A DNA stretch of 64,000 nucleotides from Vesta saturnalis. Taxonomy: Eukaryota; Arthropoda; Insecta; Coleoptera; Lampyridae. The position numbers and the translations under genes are program-made. Of this stretch, positions 12,537-24,083 are shown piece after piece; position 1 is the stretch's first letter; the number at the start of each line of letters is the position of its first letter. The stretch covers positions 1,427,501-1,491,500 of the forward strand of contig JARFJB010000390.1 in assembly GCA_036346205.1 (NCBI GenBank), written 5' to 3'. Below the pieces are notes generated by a model, which made no database searches, was not told where the DNA came from, and saw only the letters and a program-made list of their open reading frames with translations.

Positions 12537-13075
12537 ATGGCCGAATTTAGGCCTGGTTATCAGCTTACTAAGGTCTATAAGGTCCGTAGGACAACACGCG
12601 ATGTAGAATATTGTTCGTTATATCGGTTTGAAAAAGGGGACGTTGAGTGGATAACCGATCATTTTCTTGATGATACTGAACAAACCAGTAGTGGAGCTAT
12701 GTGTAATGAGGAAAAAATGAGAGCTTTTTTATGGTATGTTGGCGATCCAGTATTCCAAATTGGCGTCCATCAGTCGACAATGTCTAGAACTATTACCAAC
12801 GTCATGACCAGGATTGTGCAGAAATCGAATGTTCGGATTGAATTTCCATCGTCGTATGAAGATTTGCAAACCGTGAAAGATAAGTGGCATGGAAGGACTT
12901 CAGATATTGGTGCTATAGACTGTACTCATGTACCCAATGTAAAACCATCTAATCATGGAGACGAATATATTGACAGGAAAAATTTACTAGCATCAACATA
13001 CACGCAATTGAAGAATTTATGAGTGTGGATGCTTCTTGGCCGGGATCTGATCAAAGGAAATGACCGTCTAGTGGT
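12537..13075 (+). pseudogene. Harbinger transposase fragment (HARBI1-like nuclease)
   Basis: From the ATG at 12537 the product reads like insect HARBI1-type nucleases: a helical N-terminal part with YRFEKGDVEWITDHFL, NEEKMRAFLWYVGDP and VHQSTMSRTITNVM (helix-turn-helix-like), then GAIDCTHV near 12910, which holds the first catalytic Asp of the DDE_Tnp_4 domain. After EEFMSVDASWPGS near 13020-13045, a frameshift away, homology stops, so the second Asp and the Glu are missing. Residues typical just before GAIDCTH are also shortened. It is a 5' fragment of a Harbinger element. The break at about 13045 is also the start of a block that recurs at 17917. Confidence 0.8.
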
Positions 13076-13269
13076 AGGTACACTGTGTTATTTGGATTAG
13101 ATAGGCTGTATGAGGTAAGTGTTGCAACAGGAGTGGCAGGTAATAATGAAACTACTCAACTTAAAGTTAACGAGCTTTGTGTAATGGTGGTTCAGCCCGT
13201 TAATATACTATTGTGTGAAAGAACCACCGATAAAACCCACTTTATTCATAAATAAATAATTGCACGAGT

Positions 13270-14540
13270 ATATTAATAAATCAAATAACACAAAAAAAAA
13301 CAATGAAAGTGTTAAATATATAACAAAACACCATTAAATCAGGTTGAACTGCGTACAAAATTATAACAGTAAGAGAAAAATAAAATAAAAGCAGTTTAGT
13401 TACACATAATAACATAATTACAAAAAAAACCATCTAGTGACACCCACAATTGCGTTATAAATACTCATAATAAAAATCGTAATACCAAACATGTGGCCCT
13501 TTAAAACCAATCATGTCGTTACGTAAATAAGCACATAAAACAATAAGGTAAATTACGGTACATATAAAATACAACAACAGTAAAACAGGTGATAATAATA
13601 TAATGGCAAGGACAAAAGGGAATAGACAAGGAATTTACACATACACAATTTTATTGTTTAGTGACTACTAAAGCATAAAATACATAGGTACAGTTGCAAC
13701 AAATTACATATAAAGATAAACTAGTTCGCAGACAAATAATTCTACTTAACAACAAACTGACAAAAAACTCATTAAAAGCCTTACATAGGTAAGCTATAAA
13801 TAAATCGTAACATCGTGACCGATATATAAGTTTGAGTGCATTAGAAACAAAATACAACACCCCTTTCTCAGATTGCACATTCATCTATTCAACAATAAAC
13901 ACAAAATTCGAGGTATTTAATGCTTATCTGATCCGGGAGTATGTACCCACTTGGCAACTGCCTTTTACAATTAATAACCAAAGCGGTATCACGTATCCGT
14001 TCGCCAGCCCACCTCTACACAAATATAAATATAAACAACAGCCAACAATGCTAATTCACACAAATACAAAGAGTGAGGGAGCCCTGTACCGTCTGTTATT
14101 TTAGCAGATTTTAGCTTAATGAGCCCGCATGCGAGTAAGATACCTTTACAAGCCAATCCTCGATTTTTAATAGGTTTTATAGGCTTGTAGAATCATTTAC
14201 TACCGGCCTTAATTTACATAAAAATACCTACCTACACTTTAATTGATCACAGACACAAATCATTAACAGACGCGGTTTAACTTCAAAAAGGGTGACTGTT
14301 ATTTATAGATTAATATTTGAAAAACACATTACAACTAACACCCGAAAGAAAAGACAAATTAGTGTTGGCTAATTCAAAAGAAAATGTACACGTTAAAGAC
14401 AAACTGTTTACAATGTGAGTGTCTAATTGAAACCCAATCAAATCGTCAGGTTCAATCAAAATTTTAACTGTAACTGCCTTCCCGTCTGGTTTCCACTAAC
14501 CATCTCTACTCTCGAAAATCAACCCCCATCTGTCAAAAGT
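13270..14540. other. AT-rich DNA missing from the sister copy
   Basis: No reading frame with recognisable similarity. The stretch is present here and absent at 18136-18137, so it is either an insertion or was deleted there. I found no clear inverted ends or target-site duplication. Confidence 0.45.
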
Positions 14541-14929
14541 GATAAAAAAATAAGAAATCCTACATTTAGGTATCCAGTTTCTAAGTACCAAACAAAAACG
14601 TCCTTGATTGCAGTGTGTACCGACGTAATTAGTTCTAACTGGTGACATTTTACATCACGAGCGCGCGTAGAAAATTTTCAACAACTCGTCACGCCAGTTT
14701 CGCCAGAACACCTGTTTCTCTACCCTAATATATGTTTCCTTTTTCTGTTCAACCTCCACTCAAATATCAATTACGTATATTCCTACATTCCTTACATAAA
14801 ATACATTAAATCAAATATCCGAATACATCAGCAAATTACGACGTATGATCACGATATTTAAAATCCACTAATTATCTTTTCTATCGCGGTAACAATGGCG
14901 ATTTGACAGGCATTTATTACAATAATAGA

Positions 14930-15226
14930 ATTTTCGCGGTCCTCCCATTCTGTTGATTTTATTGGTTCAGTTCCGGTCATATTCCTGTCCGTCTTCGCTT
15001 TTAATCGGGTTTTCATATTTTGAATTTTCTTTCAAATCTATCCTTCATTATATACCACCCCTAAATCAGCTTCTAATTTTTCACATATCTCTTTAACGGC
15101 TTTAGTTCTATTATTTTTTATTTCCGCTATGTTAGATTTGTCTAACAACATAGGATATTTTCTACTTTTCACTAGAATCTTCTCTGACACAGCTCGACAT
15201 TGTTGAAATAATTCAGGTAAGTACAA
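14930..15226 (-). pseudogene. Myb/SANT- or MADF-like DNA-binding protein fragment (Harbinger partner)
   Basis: The minus strand encodes FQQCRAVSEKILVKSRKYPML followed by LLDKSNIAEIKNNRTKAVKE and a helical stretch with KLEADLG. This is the pattern of MADF/Myb-SANT-like DNA-binding domains, in which a Pro-Leu-Leu/Tyr-Asp core precedes repeated basic helices. After a stop, the continuation NMKTRLKAKTDRNMTG with a Trp-Glu further on looks like the second half of such a domain. Harbinger elements encode a Myb/SANT-like partner beside the nuclease, which fits the HARBI1-like remnant at 12537. A near copy lies at 18600-18940. The family call rests on motif appearance only. Confidence 0.45.
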
Positions 15227-15319
15227 ACGTACTTAAAATATAAAACAATGATTGAAATGACCACCGAGTGGCAGGGACAAACAAGTCTAAACTGCAAATC
15301 AGAGTGTTCTGAGTTGCTT

Positions 15320-15502
15320 CATTTTGCATAACGTGGCTAAGCGTCTTAGTGGTGACGACTTTAATTTTGATGCATAAGAAGATGATGAACCAGAAAAGGT
15401 TCTACACCACAATGAAGTTGACTATAGAAATGCCACAATACGTCAGAGGGGCCAACTAAGAAGAGATGCTATGTCAAGAATTATCTACGAATTTCGGAAT
15501 TA
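15320..15502 (+). other. Possible Harbinger-related coding scrap
   Basis: Plus-strand codons give an acidic patch followed by DYRNATIRQRGQLRRDAMSR near 15415-15475, with one internal stop before it. This resembles the acidic and Arg-rich segment near the start of HARBI1-like nucleases. It ends in AAG followed by GTAAGTATT at 15502, which could be a splice donor. Evidence is thin. Confidence 0.3.
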
Positions 15503-15861
15503 AGTAAGTATTTTAAAATAACGTAAATGAAAGGATATATGATCAACAACGTTTAATTAGTAATAATAAACTAAACAAGAACCTCATAATCAAAACATAA
15601 AGTTAGAAAATACATAGCAACTTAACACTAAAAAAGGAAAACTAACATTTATTTCTAAAAATAGTCTGAAATTTTTTTTGTATAATTTATTATAACAGAA
15701 ATTGATCTCTTACACACTATAGGGACAAAGGTAGGTATTTCGGATTTTATTCAATCCATCTCGGAAAATAAGTTTATCGAAATAGGATTTTCAGTTTCGG
15801 TATTTTCATTCAAATCTGCCAAATTCCGTTCATTAACATTTTTTGTTCGCAGTAAAAGTTC

Positions 15862-16533
15862 TTAATCTAGCCGAAATACTTGTTCAAGCAATACTAAACG
15901 TTGGAGTTCTGTTACGGACAAATCTTTTGTTTGATGGGTTTCAATAATTAATGTTTTCGTTTTTTGCTGACTCAGTCCCGCGGTGGATATGGAAGCTTGT
16001 AGTCCATTTCCAGAACTTCTACATGCTGATTGGTTCAAATGTAGTTCTCCATCTGCACGGTTTGACAGACCCGGTCCCGCTGTGGATGTGGAAGCTTGTA
16101 GTCCACTTCCAGAACTTGTACATTCTGATTGGTTCAAATATAGTTCTCCATCTGCACGGTTTAGCATACTCGGTCCCGACGTGGATGTGGAAACTCGTAA
16201 TCCACTTCCATAACTTCTACATGCTGATTGGTTCAAACATAGTTCTCTATCTGCACGGTTTGACAGACTTGGTCCCGCGATGGATATGGAAGCTTGTAGT
16301 CCATTTCCAGAACTTCTACATGCTGATTGGTTCAAATGTAGTTCTCCATCTGCACGGTTTGACAGACCCGGTCCCGCTGTGGATGTGGAAGCTTGTAGTC
16401 CACTTCCAGAACTTCTACATGCTGATTGGTTCAAATATAGTTCTCTATCTGCACGGTTTAGCATACTAGGTTCCGATGTGGATGTGGAAGCTCGTAGTCC
16501 ACTTCCAGAACTTCTACATGCTGATTGGTTCAA
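15862..16533 (-). CDS. Repeat-rich protein, unknown function (possible TE-associated ORF)
   Basis: A 223-codon minus-strand frame opens at 16533 and ends at 15862. Residues 1-180 are about five and a half copies of a 33-residue unit, consensus LNQSACRSSGSGLQASTSTA followed by GPGLSNRADGELY. It is rich in Ser, Gly, Ala and Asn and likely disordered. The last 35 residues (KTLIIETHQTKDLSVTELQR onward) look helical. No signal peptide or membrane segment is seen. The unit length is a multiple of three and the frame is open throughout, but other frames on both strands are also open across the array, because a 99-bp repeat without stops stays open by default. The C-terminal tail, which is outside the array and still open, is the better evidence for coding. 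No family is recognised; a Harbinger-linked protein is possible from position. Confidence 0.4.
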   Translation of the reverse strand: MNQSACRSSGSGLRASTSTSEPSMLNRADRELYLNQSACRSSGSGLQASTSTAGPGLSNRADGELHLNQSACRSSGNGLQASISIAGPSLSNRADRELCLNQSACRSYGSGLRVSTSTSGPSMLNRADGELYLNQSECTSSGSGLQASTSTAGPGLSNRADGELHLNQSACRSSGNGLQASISTAGLSQQKTKTLIIETHQTKDLSVTELQRLVLLEQVFRLD

Positions 16534-16600
16534 ATATAGTTCTCCATCTGCACGGTTTTACAGACTTGGTCACGTGATGAATGTGGAAGCAGAACTTCTA
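15976..16600. repeat. 99-bp tandem repeat array with a three-unit higher-order period
   Basis: The anchor word CAGAACTTCTACATGCTGAT or close variants starts at 16011, 16110, 16209, 16308, 16407 and 16506, exactly 99 bases apart, with a degenerate end near 16587. Units 1 and 4 are near-identical, as are 2 and 5, and 3 and 6. The array is therefore two copies of a 297-base block made of three diverged 99-base units. Confidence 0.95.
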
Positions 16601-16799
16601 CATGAGGATCCGTCCCAAGCTGATTCTTCATCTGCATTATTTGGCAGGATGTCCGTTGGTACTGTACTTTTTGCACAAACTGTCGAAATAGCACATGAAT
16701 ATTACAGATTTTTAGCATTAAGAAATATTAATTCGTTCAGTTGTAACAAATTCATTAATATGGGATATACAAAGTGGCGCATGCTATACGCTTAGGTTA

Positions 16800-17916
16800 A
16801 TAGAGGCTTTGGGTTGTATAAAATGAAGCCCTTTCTTTTACCCTTAAAAATTGAAACATATACTAGATTTATCTTAACAAAAATTTAAGTACAAGACTTT
16901 GTCTACATTTATTTAAATTTTTAGTCATAAATCATATACTTTAAATTTTGTGAGTATTTTATACATTTGACCATATGCTACGTGATTTTTTAAAAACATT
17001 TTTATACTGGAAAATTGCTATCTTTTAATTTTTTTGTGCCAAAACATTGACTATTGGCCAAAATGGCTTACATATCCGTATACTCAATTTGTATGTACCA
17101 TCTAAATGAAATTTAATTTGACCCAACAGCGACCCCCAAAATTGTGAATTTTTGTTCAACCTGTATCGGTTTACATTAAGTGTCATTTGATAGTGCATAA
17201 AAATTGAGGCTACAGACATGTAAGCCGTTGTGAACAACAATCCATGGTTTTGGCACAACACGTAAAGTAACAAAATAGTGATTTAATACAGGGTGTTCCA
17301 TTTGAAAAAACTGGTGATGACGACAGCACTTAAAGGCTGTAATAATGATTACACCTTGTGAAAACAGTGGAGTAAAATAAATTTTAAAATCTTTGGGTAT
17401 GTAATATTAACGGACGATTCAACGTAGCAAGGGCAAAGACAGTCAAATTATGCCTTATAAAAAATTACAATAATAAAATGCAACATACCTTGCAATCGAG
17501 CAATAGTAGGATTTGATGCTCCTTGTCATAAGTATGAAAATGTAAACTTTCACCATTAACACTCATAATAAAATACTTATCTTTTTGGGATTTTTAATGG
17601 TGTACTAAATTATACAATCTAAACGTTTCGATAACACTTACAGTTATCTTCGTCAGTAGTAATGTTTGTTAAAAATTGTTAAAGATGTAGTAAACAATTT
17701 TGTCAAATTTGAAAAATTCAAACATAAACATAAATTCAATATCTCCGTAGCGTCCCCCAGGTACCCTATCTTGAAAAGTGTAATTTGAACTTATTTGCAA
17801 GAATGCAAATTCGAGAACAAAACAATCAATAAGTGATTTATTTTGACTTTCCTGACAATAATTAAAAGATTAGAATTTATTTACTAGTCTGATATTTAAT
17901 TACTCGCAAACCTCAA
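16800..17916. other. AT-rich interval with one mariner-type terminus
   Basis: No coding homology recognised. TACAGGGTGTTCCATTTG at 17290 matches the terminal motif of the X and C mariner-type elements, but no facing partner was found, so it is a solo or broken end. A hammerhead-like motif lies at 17625-17656. Confidence 0.5.
17625..17656 (-). ncRNA. Hammerhead-ribozyme-like core, possible Penelope-like element trace
   Basis: On the minus strand the sequence reads CTGACGA (17656-17650), then GATAAC-TGTAAGT-GTTATC, which can form a 6-bp stem II, then GAAAC (17629-17625). CUGANGA, a stem and GAAA form the conserved hammerhead core. Hammerhead motifs of this kind are known from Penelope-like retroelements. 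I could not draw convincing stems I and III or a cleavage site, so activity is unproven. Confidence 0.35.
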
Positions 17917-19018
17917 ATCTGATCAAACGAAGTGACCGTCTAGTGGTAGGTACGCTATGTTATTTGGATTAGATAGGCTGGATGAGGTAAGTGTTGCACC
18001 AGGAGGGGCAGGTAAACAATGAAACTACTCAAATTAACGAGCTTTGCGTAATGGTGGTTCAGCCCGTTAATATACTATTGTGTGAAAGAACCACCGATAA
18101 AACCCACTTTATTCATAAATAAATAATTACACAAGTGTGATAAAAAATAAGAAACATTAATTTACGTTGGAACAGTTTCATATTAATTATTGCACGACAT
18201 CTTAATTTTAAAAATATGCATTCGTCTGTAACAAACCCTACATTTAGGTCTCCAGTTTCTAAGTACCAAACAAAAACGTCCTTGATTGCAGTGTGTACCG
18301 ACGTAATTAGTTCTAACTGGTGACATTTTTACATCACGAGCGCGCGTAGAGAAATTTTCAACAATTCGTCACGCCAGTTTCGCCAGAACAACTGTTTCTC
18401 TACCCTAATAAATATTTCCTTTTTCCTTTTTTCTGTTCAACCTCCACTCAAATATCAATTACGTATATTTCTACATTCCTTACATAAAAATACATTAAAT
18501 CAAATATCCCGAATACATCAGCAAATTACGACGTATCAGCACGATATTAAAAATCCACTAATTATCTTCTCTATCGCGGTAACAATGGCGATTTGACAGA
18601 CATTGATTACAATAATAGAATTTTCGCGGTCCGCCACCTACACTTCTTACTCCCATTCAGTTGATTTTATTGGTTTAGTTCCGGTCATATTCCTGTCCGT
18701 CTTCGCTTTTAATCGGGTTTTCATATTTTGAATTTTCTTCCAAATCTATCCTTCATTATATACCACCCCTAAATCAGCTTCTAATTTTTCACATATCTCT
18801 TTAAAGGCTTTAGTTCTATTATTTTGTTATTTCCGGTACGTTAGATTTCTCTAACAACATAGGATATTTTTTACTTTTCACTAGAATCTTTTCCGACACA
18901 GCTCGACATTGTTGAAATAATTCAGGTAAGTACAAACGTACTTAAAATATAAAAACAATGATTGAAATGACCACCGAGTGGCAGGGACAAACAAGTCTAA
19001 ACTCGCAAATCAGAGTGC
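17917..19018. repeat. Partial duplication near the Harbinger remains, copy 2
   Basis: It matches 13045-13268 and about 14540-15306 in order, lacking the 1.27 kb between them. It carries the second copy of the Myb/SANT-like fragment (minus strand, about 18600-18940), with extra base changes. Similarity ends near 19018, where sequence leading to a MITE begins. Confidence 0.85.
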
Positions 19019-19074
19019 CTCCTCATAGATCGCGGGTGGCAGCTTCATTGTTTGTAACAATATTTATGCATATA

Positions 19075-19853
19075 CAGGGTGAATCTTATCTAATCAGCAG
19101 ATTAAATGGTACTAGAACTCATTCATTCTGCAAATAAGTTCATATGTAGGTGGGATACCGAAATGCTTTTCTTGAGATAACAGGGTGTCAAAGTTGGAAA
19201 CACATAGTAAATCAATATCTGTTCGAACTGTTTACGAAATAGTATGATCATGTAAATTTTTATATGGGGTTTCTAGGGATCACAAGATTCAAACCTTTTC
19301 TAGCATAAGATAAAGTGAATTTGCTAGAGCCAGATGACTATACAGTAACAAGTAAATCACGATTGTTAAACCTGTCAAAAGAATGACGCCTCCGAAAATG
19401 TGTATGCATCATGAGCTATAAATGCTGTTTTTCATCGAAGAAAGGCGTTGCTCACATACGATGAACTTCACTAAGATATACCTTTTTTAGCATGAAAGAT
19501 AGGAAGAATCGAATTTTCTAGTCCAAACATGATATACAGTGCAGCACAACGAAAATTGCGACGATTGTACAAGTGGTCGAATTTTCCTGTGGCGCCTCCT
19601 AGAATGAGCCAGTCAGCACTAAATTGGACCAAATTGTAAGATTTGTCATCCCTGTAAAATAACCTACCACATACGAAATTTCATGAAATTATTTCGAAAC
19701 AGTCGAAAGATATTGAAGAGAAACGCGATTTCTTTTTCAACTTTGACACCCTGTATCTCGGAAACGAAACATTTCCAGACCCATGTACATATGAACTTTG
19801 CTTAGAATGATGAGTTCTAGCACTCCATAGCGGATTAGATAAGATTCACCCTG
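19075..19853. mobile_element. MITE-like element with about 120-bp inverted ends
   Basis: The left end CAGGGTGAATCTTATCTAAT and the right end (reverse complement of the 20 bases ending at 19853) match and face inwards. Similarity continues for over 100 bases, including AACAGGGTGTCAAAG near 19180 against CTTTGACACCCTGT near 19742. Both ends abut TA (19073-19074 and 19854-19855). It is 779 bases long with no coding capacity, so it is a non-autonomous Tc1/mariner-type element. Its right half recurs at 23021-23378. Confidence 0.85.
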
Positions 19854-20051
19854 TAGAAATGGAGTACACTACCATCAGGAGCAGCTATAAATTAGAGTAG
19901 TTGCTTCTTAGTGCCCACTCACTTTTATGCATATCACCTAGTATCTTTTCTTGACGATAACATTGACAAACGTGATAATACAGCCTATAGGTTTTAATAA
20001 CCAGACTATTGTTAATTTTAACAGTAAATAGTTGGATTGTAATTATATGTG

Positions 20052-20540
20052 CCTATTGTGTTCGGGTCAATATGACCCAATCGCGTTCTTCTAATGTGCA
20101 TAATTCGATAATTTATTTAAATATTTCGTTGCCACTGCATGACTTTTATTTCATTACTATAATAACCGTGTACCTAGATTGATATTAGAATATTATAATT
20201 AGTTTTTTTTTAATGCATTTGTTACACTCTCTGTATTTGAGTCTATATGACACGGTGATTGGTGTGGTTCAAATTAGAAGAACGAGAAGCAGATTATTAC
20301 CATAGACGAATGTATTTTATTAGTTTTGTTTAATTTTCATAAACATAAATAACTTACATAATGTTGCCACATGATTGCGCAATACTGCGCATATTGCATG
20401 CGTTATTTGTTACCGGTAAACAAGTTTATTCCTGTTGAGACATGTCTGTGGCTCCGCGTATAAATGCAGCCAGTGAGCATTTGTCTTACTTTCGTAGTTA
20501 ATATGAAGTTTTATGCTATACTGTAATAAGAAATGCCTTT
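20052..20540 (+). mobile_element. Left end of piggyBac A (copy 1)
   Basis: Same sequence as 23580-24062: the terminal motif CCTATTGT, the palindrome GGGTCAATATGACCC, and a TATAAAT box at 20459-20465. It is cut off before the transposase start codon and joined directly to piggyBac B sequence. Confidence 0.8.
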
Positions 20541-20585
20541 TATTAAACTTATTATGGAAATGTATATGAAAAAACTTAAAGTAAC

Positions 20586-22066
20586 TTGTCAAAACATTTA
20601 GGGCATACTTTCTTGATGATTGGTTGCAAATAGATAATTACATATGTCCAAACGATAGCAGTTTTCCTGTCCTTGATTGATAGGGCATATGGGACACCTT
20701 TTCTTGATTTTCAGGTGCAGTCGTTCAGAAACAGTTTACGCCACTTTCAATAATTCAGCAATGAGAATTCGCACTTTTGAGGACCTTTTTGCCATTAAGT
20801 CGCAGATGTTCATCGGTATTGCATCCCCAGAGTTCTTAGAAATGAATATTGTCTTATTTCTTGACCGTCAAATGCAAATTGTAAATACTCGAGAATTTAC
20901 ACCGCAATATTACGAGTTAAAATACATTTGCCAACGATTGGTTCTTCTGGATATCGAATATGACGCAGCTTGTTAAACATCAACTCCGGATTTTGTTTCG
21001 TTATAGAAATGAATTAACTCTGGCTTGTCAGTTGTTGTGTTTACAATTATTATGATGCATACTGAAACTAATATAACACCTTTAATTTTTTGGCACATAG
21101 TTCATTGGCTTGAAGGAGTAAATCAAACACGGACGAATTAATTTCACGTTTTCGTTAGGTAAAAATCTGGCGGAATGCACTTTACTTTTCTCAACAGCAA
21201 GTCAGCTTATATTTCTTGAGTTCATCGACGAGTTCTACTGAACTATACCAGTTGTCCCGTGATGTTTCTGTTGGAGTTTCTAACACACTACAGCCTAAGA
21301 ACCACTCTTGTCGGATTCGATAATGTAGGCTTAGGAGCATTGGCAAACTTTAATTTCGGCGGAATAAATCTCGGCATCTACGAGATAATGCGTTTTACAT
21401 CAGCCAAAACCTGCACTCTAATCCCATATTTCGCAGGTTTATTGAATATACATCCGAAATCCACACCTTCCCAGAATGGTGACAACATTTCGTCTACAGT
21501 TAGGTAAATTCGCGAATAACATGCCTTTGATCTAGTTATAAATGCATTAAATAATTTTGAGCGGCCAATTTATCAGTTTTCACTCTTTCTTTTCGGGTTT
21601 CAACATTGTCAAATCTGAGACAGTTCAATAAAAATGAGAATCTTGCCAGGCTCATAGTGACGGAAGATAATCTGCCTGTCCCATCTGTCGCGCACATGGA
21701 ACAGATATCTTCATGAGCAGACTTGAAGATGGATTGTAGATACAACGCCCTAAAAACACCTTCATTTCAGATAAATTGATGTTGTCAGTAAAGAAGGCCA
21801 AAGTTTATTTCTGACCCAAGAAATCTTTTGGACTTTTATACCTCTGCCTGGTAGAAATGATCTTCAAATTGGTAAAATCAATTATCTTGTGTACCATATC
21901 ATCGGTAATCAATAGACTCCAAGCATGTATGGCAACTAGGCCGATCATTACGAACAGGACTAGCAAGTCCAGGAAAGATGGTAACCAAATTATGAGCAGG
22001 GTTCTCCCCTCAAAGCTGGTATTTTCGACCATTAGTATTATCTTTCCATACTAACTGCTCCTGATA
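20586..22066 (-). pseudogene. piggyBac B transposase, heavily degraded copy
   Basis: This is the minus-strand counterpart of 24946-26786. Recognisable pieces include KLAAQNYLMHL at 21545 (compare DKLAAVSELFNAF in the better copy) and the segment MVENTSFEGR near 22030. It is broken into more than ten frames by small indels. The acidic N-terminus is mostly lost because the block 26590-28485 is missing here. Confidence 0.8.
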
Positions 22067-22144
22067 GGCAACTCTTCATCTTCCGACTCGGAATTTTCTT
22101 GTTCTGTTTCAGAATTATGGTCACTCAGTATCTCAGTATCTCAG

Positions 22145-22405
22145 TACCATATTATACATTTTCGAAAGTACGAATAAATCTTCAAGATGACAGAAATATA
22201 CAGGGTGTTATATTTAAAAACTTCATTATTTTCGCTTTAGAATGGCAATTTTTAAAACACCTTGTATTCGTGTGAAATTATTTTATAGCTAAAAAAGACT
22301 TTGGGCTAAATCAAGAAACAGTGAAAACTACAGGTTTCTATCGCTTTCCGTTTAGGCAGCATTCATGATCAAAATGTGTCTAAATATCCTGGGACACCCG
22401 GGTAT
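22145..22405 (+). mobile_element. Solo right inverted repeat of mariner-type element C (copy 1)
   Basis: Matches 28485-28756, the right end of element C, ending in GGGACACCC before a TA-containing flank. The body of C is missing, and the repeat is joined directly to piggyBac B sequence at about 22142. Confidence 0.8.
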
Positions 22406-23979
22406 AATATGCATTAGTTAATACTTATAAAATTAGTACCTATTGATAAGAACTCGATAATATGAAACCAATAGAAACCAAAACAATTATTGTCGCGTAT
22501 TTACTACTGATTGGTCCCCAGGACGGATAGACACAAACTTCTCACCACTTCGATACAAACAACACTGAAGTCAAACAATACAGCCTGTCAAGTGCATAAT
22601 AAGGCGGAAGTTTATGAGTGGGAGGGCATCCAATGTTGCAAACGTCAAAAGCACAGCATTGTTTAAGACTGATGGGTCCTCAGGACCCATCAGTATAACA
22701 GGTTAAGGATAGTCGGCATGGATGGTTCGCGTATAGCGACATGGTGTGCATAGCAGTGCCATGCCGCTAAATGTATGAGAAAGCCCTGAAAAACCTCATA
22801 CTAGGTAGACGGTAACGAATAACCATTATTCCCGAATGCTAAGCAGGTCATGTCACTCACTACCATCTCGGTTGACGACAAAAAACTAGACCACAACGAC
22901 GCCAAACTGATAAATCTCCATACGGGACTTCTGGGATGAATGGGTTACAATTCTACCTAAGCTCTATAATGTTCACGAAAATGTAACAGTAGATGATCAA
23001 CTGGTACCTTTTAGAGGCCAGAAAAGATAGGAAGATCGAATTTTCTAGTCCAAAATGATATACAGTGCAGCACAAAAAAATTGCGACGATTTAAAGTGGT
23101 CGAAATGGTTGCCGCTGGCGCCTCCTAGAAACCACAACTAAATGGACCACAAATTTAAATTTGTCATCCCAAAAAACCTCCACATACGAAATTTCATGAA
23201 ATTATTTCGAAACAGTCGAAAGATATTGAAGAAAACGCGATTTCTTTTTTCAACTTTGACACCCTGTATCTCGGAAACGAAACATTTCCAGACCCATGTA
23301 CATATGAACTTTTTTTTGCTTAGAATGATGAGTTCTAGCACTCCTTTAATTATGGCGGATTAGATAAGATTCACCCTGTAGAAATGGAGTACACACCTAC
23401 CATCAGGAGCAGCTATAAATTAGAGTAGTTGCTTCTTAGTGCCCACTCACTTTTATGCATATCACCTAGTATCTTTTCTTGACGATAACATTGACAAACG
23501 TGATAATACAGCCTATAGGTTTTAATAACCAGACTATTGTTAATTTTAACAGTAAATAGTTGGATTGTAATTATATGTGCCTATTGTGTTCGGGTCAATA
23601 TGACCCAATCGCGTTCTTCTAATGTGCATAATTCGATAATTTATTTAAATATTTCGTTGCCACTGCATGACTTTTATTTCATTACTATAATAACCGTGTA
23701 CCTAGATTGATAAAATATTATAATTAGTTTTTTAATGCATTTGTTACACTCTCTGTTTTGAGTCTATATGACACGGTGATTGGTGTGGTTCAAATTAGAA
23801 GAACGAGAAGCAGATTATTACCATAGACGAATGTATTTTATTAGTTTTGTTTAATTTTCATAAACATAAATAACTTACATAATGTTGCCACATGATTGCG
23901 CAATACTGCGCATATTGCATGCGTTATTTGTTACCGGTAAACAAGTTTATTCCTGTTGAGACATGTCTGTGGCTCCGCG

Positions 23980-23986
23980 TATAAAT
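23980..23986 (+). promoter_or_regulatory. TATA box of piggyBac A
   Basis: CGCGTATAAATGCAGCC, with a TCTTAC-type start region about 30 bases further on near 24003-24012 and the transposase ATG at 24084. The same box is kept in the duplicate at 20459-20465. Spacing fits an insect polymerase II promoter. Confidence 0.5.
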
Positions 23987-24083
23987 GCAGCCAGTGAGCA
24001 TTTGTCTTACTTTCGTAGTTAATATGAAGTTTTATGCTATACTGTAATAAGAAATGCCTAACTATTGAAATTTATTATTGAAA

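Larger units (their letters stand above)
13045..15306. repeat. Partial duplication near the Harbinger remains, copy 1
   Basis: Two parts recur downstream in the same order: 13045-13268 at 17917-18136, and about 14540-15306 at 18137-19018. The middle 1.27 kb (13270-14540) is absent from the second copy, and the second copy has 77 extra bases (18156-18232). The second copy therefore derives from a deletion-bearing version, or this one carries an insertion. Confidence 0.85.
19495..23019. repeat. Large direct duplication, copy 1 (indel-rich, with two internal deletions)
   Basis: It matches 23021-29423 in order but lacks about 24063-24918 and about 26590-28485. Aligned segments: 19495-20540 with 23021-24062, 20586-22140 with 24945-26590, and 22145-23019 with 28485-29423. 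The copy has many one- to ten-base indels and shortened homopolymers compared with copy 2, and the reading frames kept in copy 2 are broken here. Confidence 0.9.

Noticed and set aside
15951..16795. Plus-strand frames of about 170 codons across the 99-bp array
   Set aside because: A stop-free repeat with a unit divisible by three stays open in several frames. The minus frame is preferred because it continues into a non-repeat tail.
20677..22054. Plus-strand frames in the degraded piggyBac B copy
   Set aside because: They are antisense to recognisable transposase sequence.
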